Shown one piece after another: positions 1-13,279 of a DNA stretch of 64,000 nt; position 1 is the first letter of the stretch; each line of letters starts with the position of its first letter. Under the pieces are notes generated by a model. The model was not told the origin of the DNA. It saw nothing but the letters and a program-made list of their open reading frames with translations, and ran no database searches. A program made the position numbers and the translations under genes. Source of the DNA: Dechloromonas sp. Dech2017 (GTDB lineage Bacteria; Pseudomonadota; Gammaproteobacteria; Burkholderiales; Rhodocyclaceae); assembly GCA_009469585.1 (NCBI GenBank), contig SSXW01000003.1:1-64000 (forward strand). Reading direction: 5' to 3'.

Positions 1-79
1 CTTTTTCGACTTGCTCCACCACTGCCAGCTTAAAAGCCAGCGTGTAGTCTCGCTGCGTCCTCTTCACCCCAGTTTCCAT
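1..79 (-). CDS. IS3-family transposase OrfA, N-terminal part (runs off window)
   Basis: Only the first 26 codons are in the window. The reverse strand reads METGVKRTQRDYTLAFKLAV and continues to the edge, which is the start of the helix-turn-helix OrfA protein of IS3-group insertion sequences. OrfA binds the element ends and is usually joined to the OrfB integrase by frameshifting. A good ribosome binding site (GGGGAAG) lies 7 bases before the ATG at 79. The gene points away from the atp operon. Family assignment rests on a short N-terminus, so the subgroup is unknown. Confidence 0.6.
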   Translation of the reverse strand, partial: METGVKRTQRDYTLAFKLAVVEQVEK

Positions 80-132
80 CGGACTTCCCCTTTCTAGATA
101 GAAAAGGTGTCAACTTCTGCTAGGACGGGTCA
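1..132 (-). mobile_element. End of an IS3-type insertion sequence
   Basis: The stretch upstream of the transposase start, read leftward, begins TGACCCGTCCTAGCAG and fits the TG...CA termini of IS3 elements. The outer end is therefore placed at about 132, nine bases before the atp terminator. The exact boundary and any target duplication cannot be fixed because the other end lies outside the window. Confidence 0.45.
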
Positions 133-140
133 CGACCAAA

Positions 141-168
141 AGAAAAGGCAGCCGAAGCTGCCTTTTCT
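141..168 (-). terminator. Rho-independent terminator of the atp operon
   Basis: A perfect 12-bp stem (141-152 with 157-168) closes on a 4-base CGAA/TTCG loop just downstream of atpC. On the transcribed strand it is followed by a T-rich run (TTTTCTTTTGG). This ends the leftward atp transcript and shields it from the neighbouring insertion sequence. Confidence 0.85.
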
Positions 169-182
169 CCGAACAGGTCGGA

Positions 183-608
183 TCAGTGCGTATGCTTGCG
201 CAGACGCTGGATCGCTTGCAGTTGGGCGACGGCTTGCGCCAGTTCGGCCTCGGCAGTAGCGTAGTCCATTTCAGCGTTTCGGTTGACCAGGGCCTCCTCA
301 GCACGCTTTTTGGCTTCCAGGGCCTTGGCTTCGTCCAAATCATGGGCGCGAATCGCGGTATCAGCCAACACGGTAATCATGTCGGGCTGAACTTCCAGCA
401 TGCCACCGGACACATACACCAGCTCGAACTCGCTCTGGTCGGGCACCTTCAGACGAATGGTGCCCGGCTTGATGCGAGTCAGCAGCGGCGTGTGACGCGG
501 CAGGATGCCGAGTTCCCCGGCTTCGCCGGGAAACACTGCGATTTCGACCAGGCCGGAGAAGATCGACTCCTCAGCACTGACGACATCACAATGAACAGTC
601 ATAGCCAT
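183..608 (-). CDS. atpC: ATP synthase F1 subunit epsilon
   Basis: The epsilon subunit is part of the central stalk of F1 and inhibits ATP hydrolysis. The 141-residue protein has the N-terminal beta-sandwich ([17 protein letters not shown], then [18 protein letters not shown]) and a C-terminal helical hairpin rich in Ala/Glu (about 90-140). The length is normal for the family. It is the last gene of the atp operon, 25 bp after atpD, and is followed by the operon terminator. Start is at the ATG at 608, two codons before a second ATG. Confidence 0.97.
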   Translation of the reverse strand: MAMTVHCDVVSAEESIFSGLVEIAVFPGEAGELGILPRHTPLLTRIKPGTIRLKVPDQSEFELVYVSGGMLEVQPDMITVLADTAIRAHDLDEAKALEAKKRAEEALVNRNAEMDYATAEAELAQAVAQLQAIQRLRKHTH

Positions 609-633
609 TACTAGCTCCTATGCTTACGCCGCT

Positions 634-2061
<1,428 letters not shown>

Positions 2062-2068
2062 CTACGCA

Positions 2069-2929
2069 TCACACCGCGGCGGCGCCGCTGACGATTTCCG
2101 AGAGTTCCTTGGTAATCGCCGCCTGACGGGCCTTGTTGTAAACCAGCTTCAAATCGCCAATAACCGTCTTGGCGTTGTCCGATGCCGACTTCATGGCGAC
2201 CATCCGGGCGGATTGCTCGGAGGCCATGTTTTCAGCGACGGCTTGATAAATCAAAGCTTCGACATAACGGGTGAGCAGATCGTCGATGACCGACTTGGCT
2301 TCCGGCTCATAGACATAATCCCAACTCGTCTTGGTGGAGCCTACGGCATAACCGGGCAAGGGCAGGAGCTGTTCGAAAACCGGCTCCTGCTTCATCGTGT
2401 TGATGAAGCGGGTGTAGCCGATGTACAGCGCATCGATCTCGCCCTTCATGTAGGCGTCCAACTGAACCTTGACCGGCCCGATCAGCTTTTCCAGATGAGG
2501 CGTATCGCCCAAACCGGTGATATGGGAAACGATCTTGCCGCCGGTACGCTGCATGAAACCGAAACCCTTGTTGCCGATGCAGGTCGCCTGCAGCTTCAAC
2601 CCCTGAGATTCGAACTCCTTCATCTTGCCTACGGCAACGCGAAGGAGGTTGGAGTTGAGACCGCCGCACAAGCCTTTGTCCGAGGTGACGAGAATCAGGC
2701 CAACGTTGGCCATCTCCCGCTTCACCAGGAACGGGTGGCGATACTCGGTCAAGGCATGAGACAGATTGCCTGCAACGCGCCGGATCTTCTCGCCATAGGG
2801 GCGGGCAGCCCGCATCCGATCCTGCGCTTTGCGCATCTTGGATGCGGCCACCATCTCCATGGCCTTGGTGATCTTGCGCGTATTTTCGACGCTCTTGATC
2901 TTGTTACGAATTTCCTTGCCGCTAGGCAT
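2069..2929 (-). CDS. atpG: ATP synthase F1 subunit gamma
   Basis: Rotor shaft of F1 coupling proton flow to catalysis. The 286 residues begin [20 protein letters not shown] with the conserved [15 protein letters not shown] helix, and end with the C-terminal helix ([13 protein letters not shown]...[20 protein letters not shown]). Both helices form the coiled-coil axle. It lies 14 bp after atpA in the canonical order. Confidence 0.98.
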   Translation of the reverse strand: MPSGKEIRNKIKSVENTRKITKAMEMVAASKMRKAQDRMRAARPYGEKIRRVAGNLSHALTEYRHPFLVKREMANVGLILVTSDKGLCGGLNSNLLRVAVGKMKEFESQGLKLQATCIGNKGFGFMQRTGGKIVSHITGLGDTPHLEKLIGPVKVQLDAYMKGEIDALYIGYTRFINTMKQEPVFEQLLPLPGYAVGSTKTSWDYVYEPEAKSVIDDLLTRYVEALIYQAVAENMASEQSARMVAMKSASDNAKTVIGDLKLVYNKARQAAITKELSEIVSGAAAV

Positions 2930-2943
2930 GGCGTTCTCCTAGA

Positions 2944-4482
2944 TCAGACCCAGCTACTCTTGAAAGCAGCAATGCCGGCAGCCAGTTGCTTCTCGGATTC
3001 GGCATTCAGGTCGGCCGTGGACTCCATGGTGTTCATGAGGTCGGCACAGTTAGTCTTCAGATAACCAATCATGGCCTTTTCGCACTCCAGGGCGCGCTTG
3101 ACTTCGACATCGTCGAAGTAGCCCTTGTCAGCTGCGTACAGCGTGACGGCCATTTCTGAGATACTCATCGGCGAGTATTGGGGCTGCTTCATCAGCTCGG
3201 TAACTAGGCGGCCGCGCTCCAGCTGCTTGCGGGTCGCTTCGTCGAGGTCGGAAGCGAACTGGGCGAAGGCAGCGAGTTCGCGGTACTGGGCTAGGGCCAG
3301 ACGGACACCGCCGCCAAGCTTCTTGATCAGCTTGGTCTGGGCAGCACCACCGACGCGGGACACTGAGATACCGGCGTTGATCGCGGGACGAATACCGGCG
3401 TTGAACAGGTCGGTTTCCAAGAAGATCTGGCCGTCGGTAATGGAGATGACGTTGGTCGGAACGAACGCGGAAACGTCACCAGCCTGCGTTTCGATAACCG
3501 GCAGAGCGGTCAGCGAACCAGTCTTGCCCTTGATTTCGCCGTTGGTCAGCTTCTCGACCCAGGCAGCCGAAACGCGGGCGGCGCGCTCGAGCAGTCGGGA
3601 GTGGAGATAGAACACGTCGCCCGGGTAGGCTTCGCGGCCCGGCGGACGGCGCAGCAGCAGGGAAACCTGACGGTAACCCCAGGCTTGCTTGGTCAAATCG
3701 TCATAAATGATCAGGGCGTCTTCACCGGTGTCGCGGAAGAATTCGCCCATGGTGCAGCCGGCGTAGGGAGCCAGGTACTGCAGTGCGGCGGACTCCGAAG
3801 CCGCGGCGGCGACGACGATGGTGTATTCCATCGCGCCATGTTCTTCGAGCTTGCGAACGACGTTGGCGATGGTGGAAGCCTTCTGGCCGACGGCGACATA
3901 AACGCAGAACAGGCCCTTGCCCTTCTGGTTGATGATGGCATCGACGGCAACGGCGGTCTTGCCGGTCTGGCGGTCGCCGATAATCAGTTCGCGCTGGCCG
4001 CGGCCAACCGGAACCATCGAGTCCACACACTTCAGGCCGGTCTGCACCGGTTGGGAAACGGACTGACGCCAAATAACGCCCGGGGCGACCTTTTCGATCT
4101 TGTCGGTCAGCTTGGCATTGATCGGGCCCTTGCCGTCGATCGGCTGACCCAGAGAGTTCACCACGCGACCGAGCAGTTCGCGGCCGACAGGGACTTCCAG
4201 AATGCGACCGGTGGTCTTGACCACGTCGCCTTCGGAGATGTGTTCGTATTCACCAAGAACCACAGCACCAACAGAGTCACGCTCGAGGTTGAGCGCCATG
4301 CCGAAGGTGTTGCCGGGGAATTCCAGCATTTCGCCCTGCATGACATCCTGCAGGCCGTGCACACGGCAGATACCGTCGGTAACGGAAACCACCGTGCCCT
4401 GCGTGCGCACTTCCGATGCGCCTTGCAGGTTCTGGATCTTGCTCTTGATCAGTTCAGAAATTTCGGAAGGATTCAACTGCAT
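2944..4482 (-). CDS. atpA: ATP synthase F1 subunit alpha
   Basis: Non-catalytic nucleotide-binding subunit of F1. The 512-residue protein has the N-terminal [19 protein letters not shown] segment that binds delta, the P-loop [10 protein letters not shown] (about 170-179), and the [16 protein letters not shown] segment with the region around the arginine finger. Length is standard. It follows atpH after 9 bp. Confidence 0.98.
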   Translation of the reverse strand: MQLNPSEISELIKSKIQNLQGASEVRTQGTVVSVTDGICRVHGLQDVMQGEMLEFPGNTFGMALNLERDSVGAVVLGEYEHISEGDVVKTTGRILEVPVGRELLGRVVNSLGQPIDGKGPINAKLTDKIEKVAPGVIWRQSVSQPVQTGLKCVDSMVPVGRGQRELIIGDRQTGKTAVAVDAIINQKGKGLFCVYVAVGQKASTIANVVRKLEEHGAMEYTIVVAAAASESAALQYLAPYAGCTMGEFFRDTGEDALIIYDDLTKQAWGYRQVSLLLRRPPGREAYPGDVFYLHSRLLERAARVSAAWVEKLTNGEIKGKTGSLTALPVIETQAGDVSAFVPTNVISITDGQIFLETDLFNAGIRPAINAGISVSRVGGAAQTKLIKKLGGGVRLALAQYRELAAFAQFASDLDEATRKQLERGRLVTELMKQPQYSPMSISEMAVTLYAADKGYFDDVEVKRALECEKAMIGYLKTNCADLMNTMESTADLNAESEKQLAAGIAAFKSSWV

Positions 4483-4491
4483 GAAATTCTC

Positions 4492-5028
4492 CTAGTTGTT
4501 CAGCGCCGTAGCCATGGCATCAAGCTTGCCGCGGACTGAAGCATCCAGCATCTGGTCGCCAACGATTACCTTGACACCGCCAATCAATGCCGAATCGATC
4601 GACACGGAAGCCTCTAGCTTGGTATTGAAGATGGCTTCGAGTTGGGGAATCAGGGCTTTCACCTGGTTGTCATCAATCGGGAAGGCCGAGATGATTTCGG
4701 CTTGCTTGGTGCCCTCTTCGGCACGCTTGTAGCTTTCGTACAAGGCGGCTACGTCAGGCAACAATCCGAGGCGGTCGTTATTGGACAGCAGCTGGACGAA
4801 GTTCGTCAGCTCCGTATCTACCGCCGTACCGCAGGCAGACCGGAAAAGGTCGACCAGTTGCGTGGCCGCCACATTCGGATCACCGATGGCAAAACGCACA
4901 TCGGGATTGGCGGCTACCTGCCCGAGCAGGACAACCTGCTCGGACCACTTGGCCAGTTTGCCGCTTTCCTTGGCCGCACGAAACAGGGCTTCGGCGTAAG
5001 GGCGGGCGATAGTAACGGATTCAGCCAT
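4492..5028 (-). CDS. atpH: ATP synthase F1 subunit delta
   Basis: Peripheral-stalk subunit joining the b dimer to the top of F1. The 178 residues show the N-terminal helical bundle (MAESVTIARPYAEALFRAAKESG) and the C-terminal signature ending IGGVKVIVGDQMLDASVRGKLD. Only 3 bp separate it from atpF, so the two are translationally coupled. Confidence 0.97.
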   Translation of the reverse strand: MAESVTIARPYAEALFRAAKESGKLAKWSEQVVLLGQVAANPDVRFAIGDPNVAATQLVDLFRSACGTAVDTELTNFVQLLSNNDRLGLLPDVAALYESYKRAEEGTKQAEIISAFPIDDNQVKALIPQLEAIFNTKLEASVSIDSALIGGVKVIVGDQMLDASVRGKLDAMATALNN

Positions 5029-5031
5029 TGC

Positions 5032-5502
5032 TTACAGGTCCTGTTTCAGAGCGGCCAGCATGTCAGCATGCGCGGACGCGTTGATTTCCTTGCGCAGGAT
5101 CTTCTCAGCACCGACAACCGCCAGTTCGGCGACGCGCTCACGCAGTTGCTGCTTGGCACGTTCGACTTCCTGTTCGATTTCAGCCTTGGCGCCAGCGACG
5201 ACCTTGTCGGCTTCAATCTTTGCATTGCCCTTTGCTTCCTCGACGATCTGCTGCGCGCGCTTTTCGGCTTGCGCTATGAAGTCGGCGGATTTCTCCTTGG
5301 CTTCCCGTAGCGCCTCGGCGGAGCGCTTGGCAGCGAGCTCTTGCTCGTTCTTGCCACGCTCGGCCGCGGCCAGGCCATCGGCGATCTGTGCCTGACGGTC
5401 CGCCATTGCCTTTTGCAGCGGCGGCCAGACGTACTTCATCGTGATCCAGATGAAGAGGGCAAACCAGATTGCCTGGCCAATCAGTGTCGCGTTGATATTC
5501 AC
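5032..5502 (-). CDS. atpF: ATP synthase F0 subunit b
   Basis: Forms the peripheral stator. It has one N-terminal membrane helix (about residues 5-25, [20 protein letters not shown]), followed by a long charged coiled coil rich in Ala, Lys and Glu to residue 156. The start, [10 protein letters not shown], is typical of betaproteobacterial b subunits. It lies between atpE and atpH in the operon. Confidence 0.97.
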   Translation of the reverse strand: MNINATLIGQAIWFALFIWITMKYVWPPLQKAMADRQAQIADGLAAAERGKNEQELAAKRSAEALREAKEKSADFIAQAEKRAQQIVEEAKGNAKIEADKVVAGAKAEIEQEVERAKQQLRERVAELAVVGAEKILRKEINASAHADMLAALKQDL

Positions 5503-5540
5503 GCTAACCTCCTGGTGATAAGGGTTTCAGGGGCGCGGTA

Positions 5541-5810
<270 letters not shown>

Positions 5811-5868
5811 TCAGTAGGGTAGGTTAATGCAGGGGTTAAAGTAAAAACTACAGAAAAACGGGTACTGC

Positions 5869-7045
<1,177 letters not shown>

Positions 7046-7071
7046 GACAGTCCTCGGTCAAAAACCGCGCA

Positions 7072-7100
7072 AGTGTAACCAAGTCTTATAAAAGAGTCAA
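7072..7100 (-). promoter_or_regulatory. Sigma-70 promoter of the atp operon
   Basis: Read leftward: -35 box TTGACT (7095-7100), a 17-bp spacer, and -10 box TACACT (7072-7077). It ends 26 bp before the atpI start. Both hexamers are close to consensus and the spacing is ideal. The parB stop codon lies just upstream. Confidence 0.7.
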
Positions 7101-7164
7101 TTTCTACAGGCGAAAATTTAAGGGTTTTCCCGGAGAGACAAGCGGTTATGCATGCTGCGATCGG

Positions 7165-8019
7165 TTACGCGCGAAAGCGCGAAATCAGTCCATCAAGCTG
7201 CTCCAGGCTGCCGAACTCGATGGTCACCTTGCCCGCTCCCTTCTTGTTGGTGCTGATCCGGACGTTGGCCCCCAGTCCGTCGGCGAGATCCTCTTCAAGG
7301 CGCAGCAGGTCGCGGTCGACCGCCTTTTCGGCGGATTTCTTCGGCGGGTTGATGATTTGCTGGACCAGTTGCTCAGCCTCGCGCACCGACATGCCTTTCT
7401 GGACGATGCGCTGGGCGACGGCGACCTGCTGGGCGCCGGTCAGCGGCAGCAGGGCGCGGGCGTGGCCCATGTCGAGCTTGCCGGTCATCAGCAAATCCTG
7501 GACCGCTGCGGTCAACTGCAATAAACGCAGCAAATTGGAAGCGGCCGGGCGCGAGCGGCCAACCGCATCGGCCGCCTGCTGGTGGGTCAGGCCGAATTCG
7601 TCGATCAGGCGCTGCAGGCCCTGGGCTTCCTCGAGCGGGTTGAGGTTTTCGCGCTGGATGTTCTCGATCAGCGCCATTTCCAGCGCCTGCTCGTCGGGGA
7701 TGCCGCGCACCAGCACCGGTACCTCGGCCAGGCCGGCCTGTTGCGAGGCGCGCCAGCGGCGTTCGCCGGCGACGATCTCGTAGCGCTCGGCGCCCGGCGT
7801 GCTGTCGACGGCGCGCACCAGGATCGGCTGCATGACGCCCTGGGCCTTGATCGAGGCGGCCAGTTCAGCCAGCGATTCCTGATCCATATGGGTGCGCGGC
7901 TGGTACTTGCCGGGGCGCAGGCGGTCGATGGGCAGCTTGCGCAGTTCGTCTTCGGCCCTGGCATCGCTGCCGGTGAGCAGCGCGTCGAGGCCGCGGCCGA
8001 GTCCTTTCATCTTGATCAT
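7165..8019 (-). CDS. parB: Chromosome-partitioning protein ParB
   Basis: CTP-dependent DNA clamp that loads at parS sites and spreads. The 284 residues include the CTP-binding box GERRWRASQQAGL (about 95-107), the ENIQRENLNPLEEA motif, and a helix-turn-helix (LTHQQAADAVGRSRPAASN). A C-terminal dimerisation region follows. The ATG at 8019 overlaps the parA stop by four bases (ATGA), so it is coupled to parA. No canonical parS was seen by eye in the window. Confidence 0.96.
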   Translation of the reverse strand: MIKMKGLGRGLDALLTGSDARAEDELRKLPIDRLRPGKYQPRTHMDQESLAELAASIKAQGVMQPILVRAVDSTPGAERYEIVAGERRWRASQQAGLAEVPVLVRGIPDEQALEMALIENIQRENLNPLEEAQGLQRLIDEFGLTHQQAADAVGRSRPAASNLLRLLQLTAAVQDLLMTGKLDMGHARALLPLTGAQQVAVAQRIVQKGMSVREAEQLVQQIINPPKKSAEKAVDRDLLRLEEDLADGLGANVRISTNKKGAGKVTIEFGSLEQLDGLISRFRA

Positions 8020-8777
8020 GGGGCGACCCTTTCGAGAATTTCCTGAGCGAGCGCGTTATAGGCCTGCGCGCCCTTCGAGTTTTTATCAAAGGCGAGGACC
8101 GGCTTGCCGTAGGACGGCGCTTCGGCCAGGCGGACGTTGCGCGGCACGATGGTCTTGTAGACCTTGTTGCCGAAATGGCTTTCCAGTTCGCTGGAAACCT
8201 GCTGGGTCAGCGTGCTCTGGCCGTTGTACATGGTGCGCAGCAGGCCCTCGATTTCGAGTCGGGAATTGAGGTGGTGGCGCACCTTGCGCAGGGTTTCGAC
8301 GAGGTCGGAGAGGCCTTCCAGCGCGTAGTACTCGCACTGCATCGGGATCAGCACCGAATCGGCGGCGACCAGCGCATTGACAGTCAGCATGTTGAGGGCC
8401 GGCGGGCAGTCGATGAGCACGAAATCGTATTCGGCGTGGTTCTGGGCCAGCGCTTCCTTGAGCCGGTATTCGCGGCGCTCGAGCTCGATCAGCTCGACCT
8501 CGGCGCCGGCCAGTTCACGGTTGGCGGGCAGCACATCGAAGGCGAAGTCGGTGCTGATGCAGACCTCGACCAGGCTCGCGGCGCCGATCAACAGCTGGTA
8601 GACCGTCGGCAGCGCCTCTTTTTTGGTGATGCCGGCGCCGGTCGTGGCGTTGCCCTGCGGGTCCATGTCGATGAGCAGGACGCGCTGGCCTTCGGCGCCG
8701 AGCGAGGCGGCAAGGTTGACGGCGGTGGTCGTCTTGCCGACGCCGCCCTTTTGGTTGGTGATGGCGAGTACTTTCAT
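8016..8777 (-). CDS. parA: Chromosome-partitioning ATPase ParA
   Basis: Deviant Walker-A ATPase that moves ParB-parS complexes. The 253 residues start [20 protein letters not shown], with the signature lysine in KGGVGKT. Next come [11 protein letters not shown] and the Walker [11 protein letters not shown]. The ATG at 8777 is used: the open frame continues upstream but overlaps rsmG entirely, and the ATGA overlap with the rsmG stop supports this start. Confidence 0.96.
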   Translation of the reverse strand: MKVLAITNQKGGVGKTTTAVNLAASLGAEGQRVLLIDMDPQGNATTGAGITKKEALPTVYQLLIGAASLVEVCISTDFAFDVLPANRELAGAEVELIELERREYRLKEALAQNHAEYDFVLIDCPPALNMLTVNALVAADSVLIPMQCEYYALEGLSDLVETLRKVRHHLNSRLEIEGLLRTMYNGQSTLTQQVSSELESHFGNKVYKTIVPRNVRLAEAPSYGKPVLAFDKNSKGAQAYNALAQEILERVAP

Positions 8778-9391
8778 GACCCGGCTTTCAGGATGATCAA
8801 ATGTCGTTCGGCGGCCAGCCCCGGCACGTTCAGCGGGATGATCGCATCCACCGCGATGTCGGCCGGCAGCGCCTGGAGTTCGGCGTCGGGGCGCACGCCC
8901 TTCATGGCCAGCCAGCGCCCGCCCGGCGCCAGCAGGTGGCGGGTCAGGCTGACGAAGAGGCCGAGCTCGGCGAAGGCGCGCGAGCTGATCTGGGCGTACT
9001 GCCCGGGCATTTCCTCGACCCGGGCGTGATGCGCCGTGACGTTGGCCAGCCCCAGCTCGATGGCCGCCTGCTGCAGGAAGGTGGCTTTCTTTTGCACCGT
9101 ATCGACCATGCTCACCGCCAGTTCCGGCCGGGCGATGGCCAGCGGAATGCCGGGCAGGCCGCCGCCACTGCCGACGTCGAGCAGCGGGCCGGGGCCGACG
9201 TGGGGCAGGATGGCCAACGAGTCGAGCAGGTGGTGCGAAATGGCCTGGTCCGGATCGCGCAGGGCGGTCAGGTTGTAGGTCTTGTTCCACTTGAGCAGCA
9301 GGTCGCGGAAGGCGAGCAGCTTGCGCTGCGCCGCCTCGGGCAGGTCGAGGCCGAGTTCGGCCAGTCCGGCAGCGAGGCTGATCGTCGTCAT
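8774..9391 (-). CDS. rsmG: 16S rRNA (guanine-N7) methyltransferase RsmG
   Basis: Methylates G527 of 16S rRNA using S-adenosylmethionine. The 205 residues include the SAM motif [18 protein letters not shown] (about 72-89) and the conserved SRAFA motif. The ATG at 9391 overlaps the mnmG stop by four bases. It sits in the standard mnmG-rsmG-parAB order. Confidence 0.95.
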   Translation of the reverse strand: MTTISLAAGLAELGLDLPEAAQRKLLAFRDLLLKWNKTYNLTALRDPDQAISHHLLDSLAILPHVGPGPLLDVGSGGGLPGIPLAIARPELAVSMVDTVQKKATFLQQAAIELGLANVTAHHARVEEMPGQYAQISSRAFAELGLFVSLTRHLLAPGGRWLAMKGVRPDAELQALPADIAVDAIIPLNVPGLAAERHLIILKAGS

Positions 9392-11313
9392 GCCGCCTGC
9401 GACAGCTTGTGGCGCTTGAGGTGGATGAGCAGCAGCGAGATGGCGGCCGGCGTGATGCCCTGGATGCGCGAGGCCTGGCCGATGGTCTGCGGCCGGTGCA
9501 GGGCGAGCTTCTGGCGGACCTCGTTGGACAGGCCGGCTACCGCGCCGTAATCGAGGTCGGCCGGCAGCGCGGTGTTCTCGTAGCTGGCCGACTTGGCGAC
9601 CTCCTCGGCCTGGCGGTCGATGTAGCCCTGGTACTTGGCGGAGATTTCGAGCTGCTCGACGACGGCGGCGTCGATTTCGATTTTGGCCGAATTTTCCGGT
9701 TGACCGCCGGCATCGCCTGCCGCCGTGGCGATGGGCAGCGTCAGCAGCGCCGCGTAGCTGACCTCCGGCCGACGGAGCAGGTCGAACAGGTTGTATTCGT
9801 GCTCGATCGGCTTGCCGAGAACGCGAATGCAGTCCTCGGCCGCAACGATCTTCGGATTGATCCAGGTCGACTTCAAGCGTTCCTGCTCGCCGGCGATGGC
9901 GTCGCGCTTCTTGCAGAAGGCGTCCCAGCGGGCGTCGTCGACCAGGCCGAGCGCCCGCCCTTGTTCGGTCAGCCGGAGGTCGGCGTTGTCCTCGCGCAGG
10001 CTGAGGCGGTACTCGGCGCGGCTGGTGAACATCCGATAGGGGTCGGCGACGCCGCGGGTGATCAGGTCGTCGACCAGCACCCCAAGGTAGCCTTCGTTGC
10101 GCTTCGGGCACCAGCCGGCGCGGCCCTTGACGTAATTGACGGCATTGATGCCGGCCAGCAAACCTTGCGCCGCCGCTTCCTCGTAGCCGGTCGTGCCGTT
10201 GATCTGGCCGGCAAAGAACAGGCCGCGGATGGCCTTGGTTTCCAGCGTGTCCTTGAGGCCGCGCGGGTCGTAGAAATCGTATTCGATGGCGTAGCCGGGG
10301 CGCAGGATGTGCACGTTTTCCATGCCACGAATCGAGCGCACCAAGGCGAGCTGGATGTCGAAGGGCAGGCTGGTCGACACGCCGTTCGGGTAGATCTCGT
10401 GCGTGGTCAGGCCTTCCGGTTCGAGGAAGACGTTGTGCTGGTTCTTGTCGGCGAAGCGGTGGATCTTGTCTTCGATCGACGGGCAGTAGCGCGGGCCGAC
10501 GCCCTCGATGACGCCGGTGTACATCGGCGAGCGGTCCAGCCCGCTGCGGATGATGTCGTGGGTGCGCTCGTTGGTCTCGGTGATCCAGCACGGCAGCTGC
10601 TTCGGGTGCTGCGCGGCGTGGCCGAGGAAGGAAAAGACCGGCAGCGGATCGTCCGAGTGCTGCTCCTCCATCACCGAGAAATCGATGGTCTTGCCGTCCA
10701 GGCGCGGCGGCGTGCCGGTCTTCAGGCGGCCCTGCGGCAGCTGCAGCTCCTTCAGCCGGGCGGCCAGCGACACCGAGGGCGGATCGCCCATGCGGCCGCC
10801 GGTGTAGTTTTCCAGCCCGACGTGGATCTTGCCGTTCAAAAAGGTGCCGGCGGTCAGCACCACGGCGTCGGCTAAAAAGCGGATGCCGAGCTGGGTGACC
10901 GCGCCGCACACCTTGTCGCCCTCGACGATCAGGTCGTCGCAAGCCTGAGCAAAAATGGTCAAATTGGCCTGATTTTCCAGTCGACCGCGGATGGCCTGCT
11001 TGTACAGCAGGCGGTCGGCCTGGGCGCGCGTGGCGCGCACCGCCGGGCCTTTCGATGCGTTCAAGATGCGGAACTGGATGCCCGACTCGTCGGTGGCCGC
11101 CGCCATCGCCCCGCCCAGCGCATCGACCTCGCGCACCAGGTGACCCTTGCCGATGCCGCCGATCGACGGGTTGCAGCTCATCGCCCCCAGCGTGTCGAGG
11201 TTGTGGGTCAGCAGCAAGGTGTTCGCCCCGGCCCGCGCCGCGGCGAGCGCGGCCTCGGTGCCGGCGTGGCCGCCGCCGACGACGATGACATCGAAACGGG
11301 TGGGATAGAGCAT
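9388..11313 (-). CDS. mnmG: tRNA uridine-34 carboxymethylaminomethyl enzyme MnmG
   Basis: FAD enzyme that, with MnmE, modifies the wobble uridine of several tRNAs. The 641-residue protein has the N-terminal dinucleotide fold [19 protein letters not shown], the [20 protein letters not shown] motif, and the C-terminal KYQGYI segment. Two copies of the dispersed element overlap this gene. One (9671-9715) encodes [14 protein letters not shown], which looks inserted just before a conserved motif. The other (10951-10996) overlays residues that are conserved in the family. Confidence 0.96.
   Translation of the reverse strand: MLYPTRFDVIVVGGGHAGTEAALAAARAGANTLLLTHNLDTLGAMSCNPSIGGIGKGHLVREVDALGGAMAAATDESGIQFRILNASKGPAVRATRAQADRLLYKQAIRGRLENQANLTIFAQACDDLIVEGDKVCGAVTQLGIRFLADAVVLTAGTFLNGKIHVGLENYTGGRMGDPPSVSLAARLKELQLPQGRLKTGTPPRLDGKTIDFSVMEEQHSDDPLPVFSFLGHAAQHPKQLPCWITETNERTHDIIRSGLDRSPMYTGVIEGVGPRYCPSIEDKIHRFADKNQHNVFLEPEGLTTHEIYPNGVSTSLPFDIQLALVRSIRGMENVHILRPGYAIEYDFYDPRGLKDTLETKAIRGLFFAGQINGTTGYEEAAAQGLLAGINAVNYVKGRAGWCPKRNEGYLGVLVDDLITRGVADPYRMFTSRAEYRLSLREDNADLRLTEQGRALGLVDDARWDAFCKKRDAIAGEQERLKSTWINPKIVAAEDCIRVLGKPIEHEYNLFDLLRRPEVSYAALLTLPIATAAGDAGGQPENSAKIEIDAAVVEQLEISAKYQGYIDRQAEEVAKSASYENTALPADLDYGAVAGLSNEVRQKLALHRPQTIGQASRIQGITPAAISLLLIHLKRHKLSQAA
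9671..9715 (+). repeat. Dispersed GTCGAC element, copy 1 (inside mnmG)
   Basis: Reads ATTTCGATTTTGGCC, then ten bases with a TTTT tract, then GTTGACCGC. It is antisense to mnmG and stays in frame, and appears to account for part of the gene's slight extra length. Confidence 0.75.
10951..10996 (+). repeat. Dispersed GTCGAC element, copy 2 (inside mnmG)
   Basis: AAATTGGCC, a ten-base T-tract block, then GTCGACCGC. It overlays codons for the family-conserved [12 protein letters not shown], so here the motif coexists with native protein sequence rather than adding residues. Confidence 0.6.
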
Positions 11314-11431
11314 GGCTGGTCGATTGTTGCAGCGCAGTAACGGACCGCCGATTTTACTTCAGGTCGCTGAAATCTCGAAGGTTTCCGGCGCTTCCTTGCC
11401 CTGCCCGGCGACTTGCAGTAATTTGCCGGGA

Positions 11432-13144
11432 ATGCGCGCCAATCCAGCCAAGAACCCCAATCCGCTCGACAACGAGGAGATGCTGCTCGTGCTGCAGCAA
11501 TCCCTGGCCAAGAAGCGGGTACTGATCGTCGACCGCCACTCGCCGGCCCGCGATTCGCTGCGCCTGATGCTCGGCGCGCTGGGGGTGACGGCGGTGCACG
11601 GCGCCGGCAACTCGGCCGAGGTCATCCGCCAAGTCAAGGGCAACCGCTTCGACATCATCCTTTCCGACTTCGTCCTCGACGACGGCCGCGACGGCCAGCA
11701 ACTGCTCGAGGAACTGCGCCACACCCACCTCATCCCGCTGTCCACCGTCTACCTGATCATCACCAGCGAGCGTGGCTACACCAATGTCGTCGCGCTTGCC
11801 GAGCTGGCGCCGGACGACTACCTGATCAAGCCCTTCACCGCCGACCAGCTGCAGGCCCGGCTGATCCGCGCCATCTACAAGAAGCACGTGCTGCGCCACA
11901 TCTACCAGCAGATCGAGCGCGGCGCGCTGCAGGAAGCCATCGCCGCCTGCGACCGGGTCATCCAGCAGCAGCCGCAGTACATGTACGACGGCCTGCGCTT
12001 CAAGGGCGAGTTGCTGCACCAGCTGGGGCGCACCCGCGAGGCCGAGGAAGTTTTCCGCCGCGTCCTCGAAGGCCGCGTCGTGCCCTGGGCCAAGATGGGC
12101 CTGGCCATGGCCCTGCGCGACCGCGGGGCGCTCGGCGAGGCCGAGCAGCTGGCCGAGCAGGTGACACAGGAGGCACCCGACTTCCTCAGCGCCTACGATT
12201 TCCTCGCCTCGGTGCAGGAAGCGCAGGGTCAGCTTGAAAGAGCCCAGCAATCGCTGCAGCGCGCCGCCGACGTCTCGCCGCACAACACCGTGCGCCAGCG
12301 CCTGGTCGGCGACGTGGCGGCCCGCAACAACGACCTGCTGGCCGCCGAAAAGGCCTATGGCAAGGTCATCGAGCGCAGCAAGGGCTCCAGCCTGCGCAGC
12401 GTGGACGACTTCGCCAACCTGTCGCGCGTCCTGCTCGACCGCGGCGACCTCGCCGCCTCGCGCAAGATCGCCGCCGACATGAAACGCGAGTGGCGCGGCG
12501 ACAAACAGGCCGAACTGGCCGCACTGGTCACCGAGAGTCTCTGCCTCGACGCCGAGGGCTCGGCCGACAAGGCCCGCCAGCTGGTCGACCGGGCCCTCGC
12601 CCTGCAGGCCGAGATCCGCGACGAAACGGCCAGCAAGGGCAAGCACGCCTCGCAGCGCCTGGCCGTCGACCTGGCCCACGCCTGCTACGCCACCGGCAAC
12701 GGCGACGCCGCCGGCCGCCTCATGCGCCAGGTGGCCGCCGAGAACCACGAGGACGCCCACCTCATCGACCACATCACCAGCGTCTTCGCCAAGACCGGCC
12801 AGCCCGACGCCGGCAAGGCCCTGCTCGACGAGGTCGGCAAGGAAATCATCGACCTCAACAACCAGGGCGTCATGGCCGCCCGCAGCGGCGATCTCGAAGG
12901 CGCCGTCCGCCTGCTCATCCAGGCCGCCGAGCGGGTCCCCAACCTGCAGTTCCTGGTCAATGCCGCCAAGGCCATCTACACGCTGATGGACCAGAAAGGC
13001 TGGGACCACGAGCTGGCCGCCCAGGCCGCCGACTACCTGCAGCGCGCCCAGCGCAAGGACCGCAAGAGCGCCAAGGTCGCCTCGGCCCGCGAACTCTACG
13101 TCACCGTCGCCAAGAAATACGGCATCGCCATCGAGCTCGCCTGA
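11432..13144 (+). CDS. Response-regulator receiver protein with TPR repeats
   Basis: The 570-residue protein begins with a CheY-like receiver (about 24-150). The phospho-acceptor Asp is in LSDFVLDD, Ser is in IITSE, and Lys is in YLIKPF. The first acidic pair is changed (VDRHS instead of VDDD), which may alter metal binding. The rest is helical tetratricopeptide repeats. There is no DNA-binding or enzymatic output domain, so it probably works by protein contact. Start at 11432 is preferred to the upstream frame, which would overlap the mnmG start. No cognate kinase is adjacent. Confidence 0.8.
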   Translation: MRANPAKNPNPLDNEEMLLVLQQSLAKKRVLIVDRHSPARDSLRLMLGALGVTAVHGAGNSAEVIRQVKGNRFDIILSDFVLDDGRDGQQLLEELRHTHLIPLSTVYLIITSERGYTNVVALAELAPDDYLIKPFTADQLQARLIRAIYKKHVLRHIYQQIERGALQEAIAACDRVIQQQPQYMYDGLRFKGELLHQLGRTREAEEVFRRVLEGRVVPWAKMGLAMALRDRGALGEAEQLAEQVTQEAPDFLSAYDFLASVQEAQGQLERAQQSLQRAADVSPHNTVRQRLVGDVAARNNDLLAAEKAYGKVIERSKGSSLRSVDDFANLSRVLLDRGDLAASRKIAADMKREWRGDKQAELAALVTESLCLDAEGSADKARQLVDRALALQAEIRDETASKGKHASQRLAVDLAHACYATGNGDAAGRLMRQVAAENHEDAHLIDHITSVFAKTGQPDAGKALLDEVGKEIIDLNNQGVMAARSGDLEGAVRLLIQAAERVPNLQFLVNAAKAIYTLMDQKGWDHELAAQAADYLQRAQRKDRKSAKVASARELYVTVAKKYGIAIELA

Positions 13145-13279
13145 TCGCCCGCCTGGCCGCGGCGGCAACATTTTGAAACCATTTCGGAGCGGCCGGCGCT
13201 GCACCTTTCGCCGCCCCGGCGCGTTGTATGCTCATGACGCCGCCTCGCCGGCGTTGCCCTGCCTTTCCTGGAGCTCCCG

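Noticed and set aside
7165-11313. parS sites or a replication origin next to parAB/mnmG
   Set aside because: No TGTTTCACGTGAAACA-like sequence or DnaA-box cluster was found by eye in this stretch.
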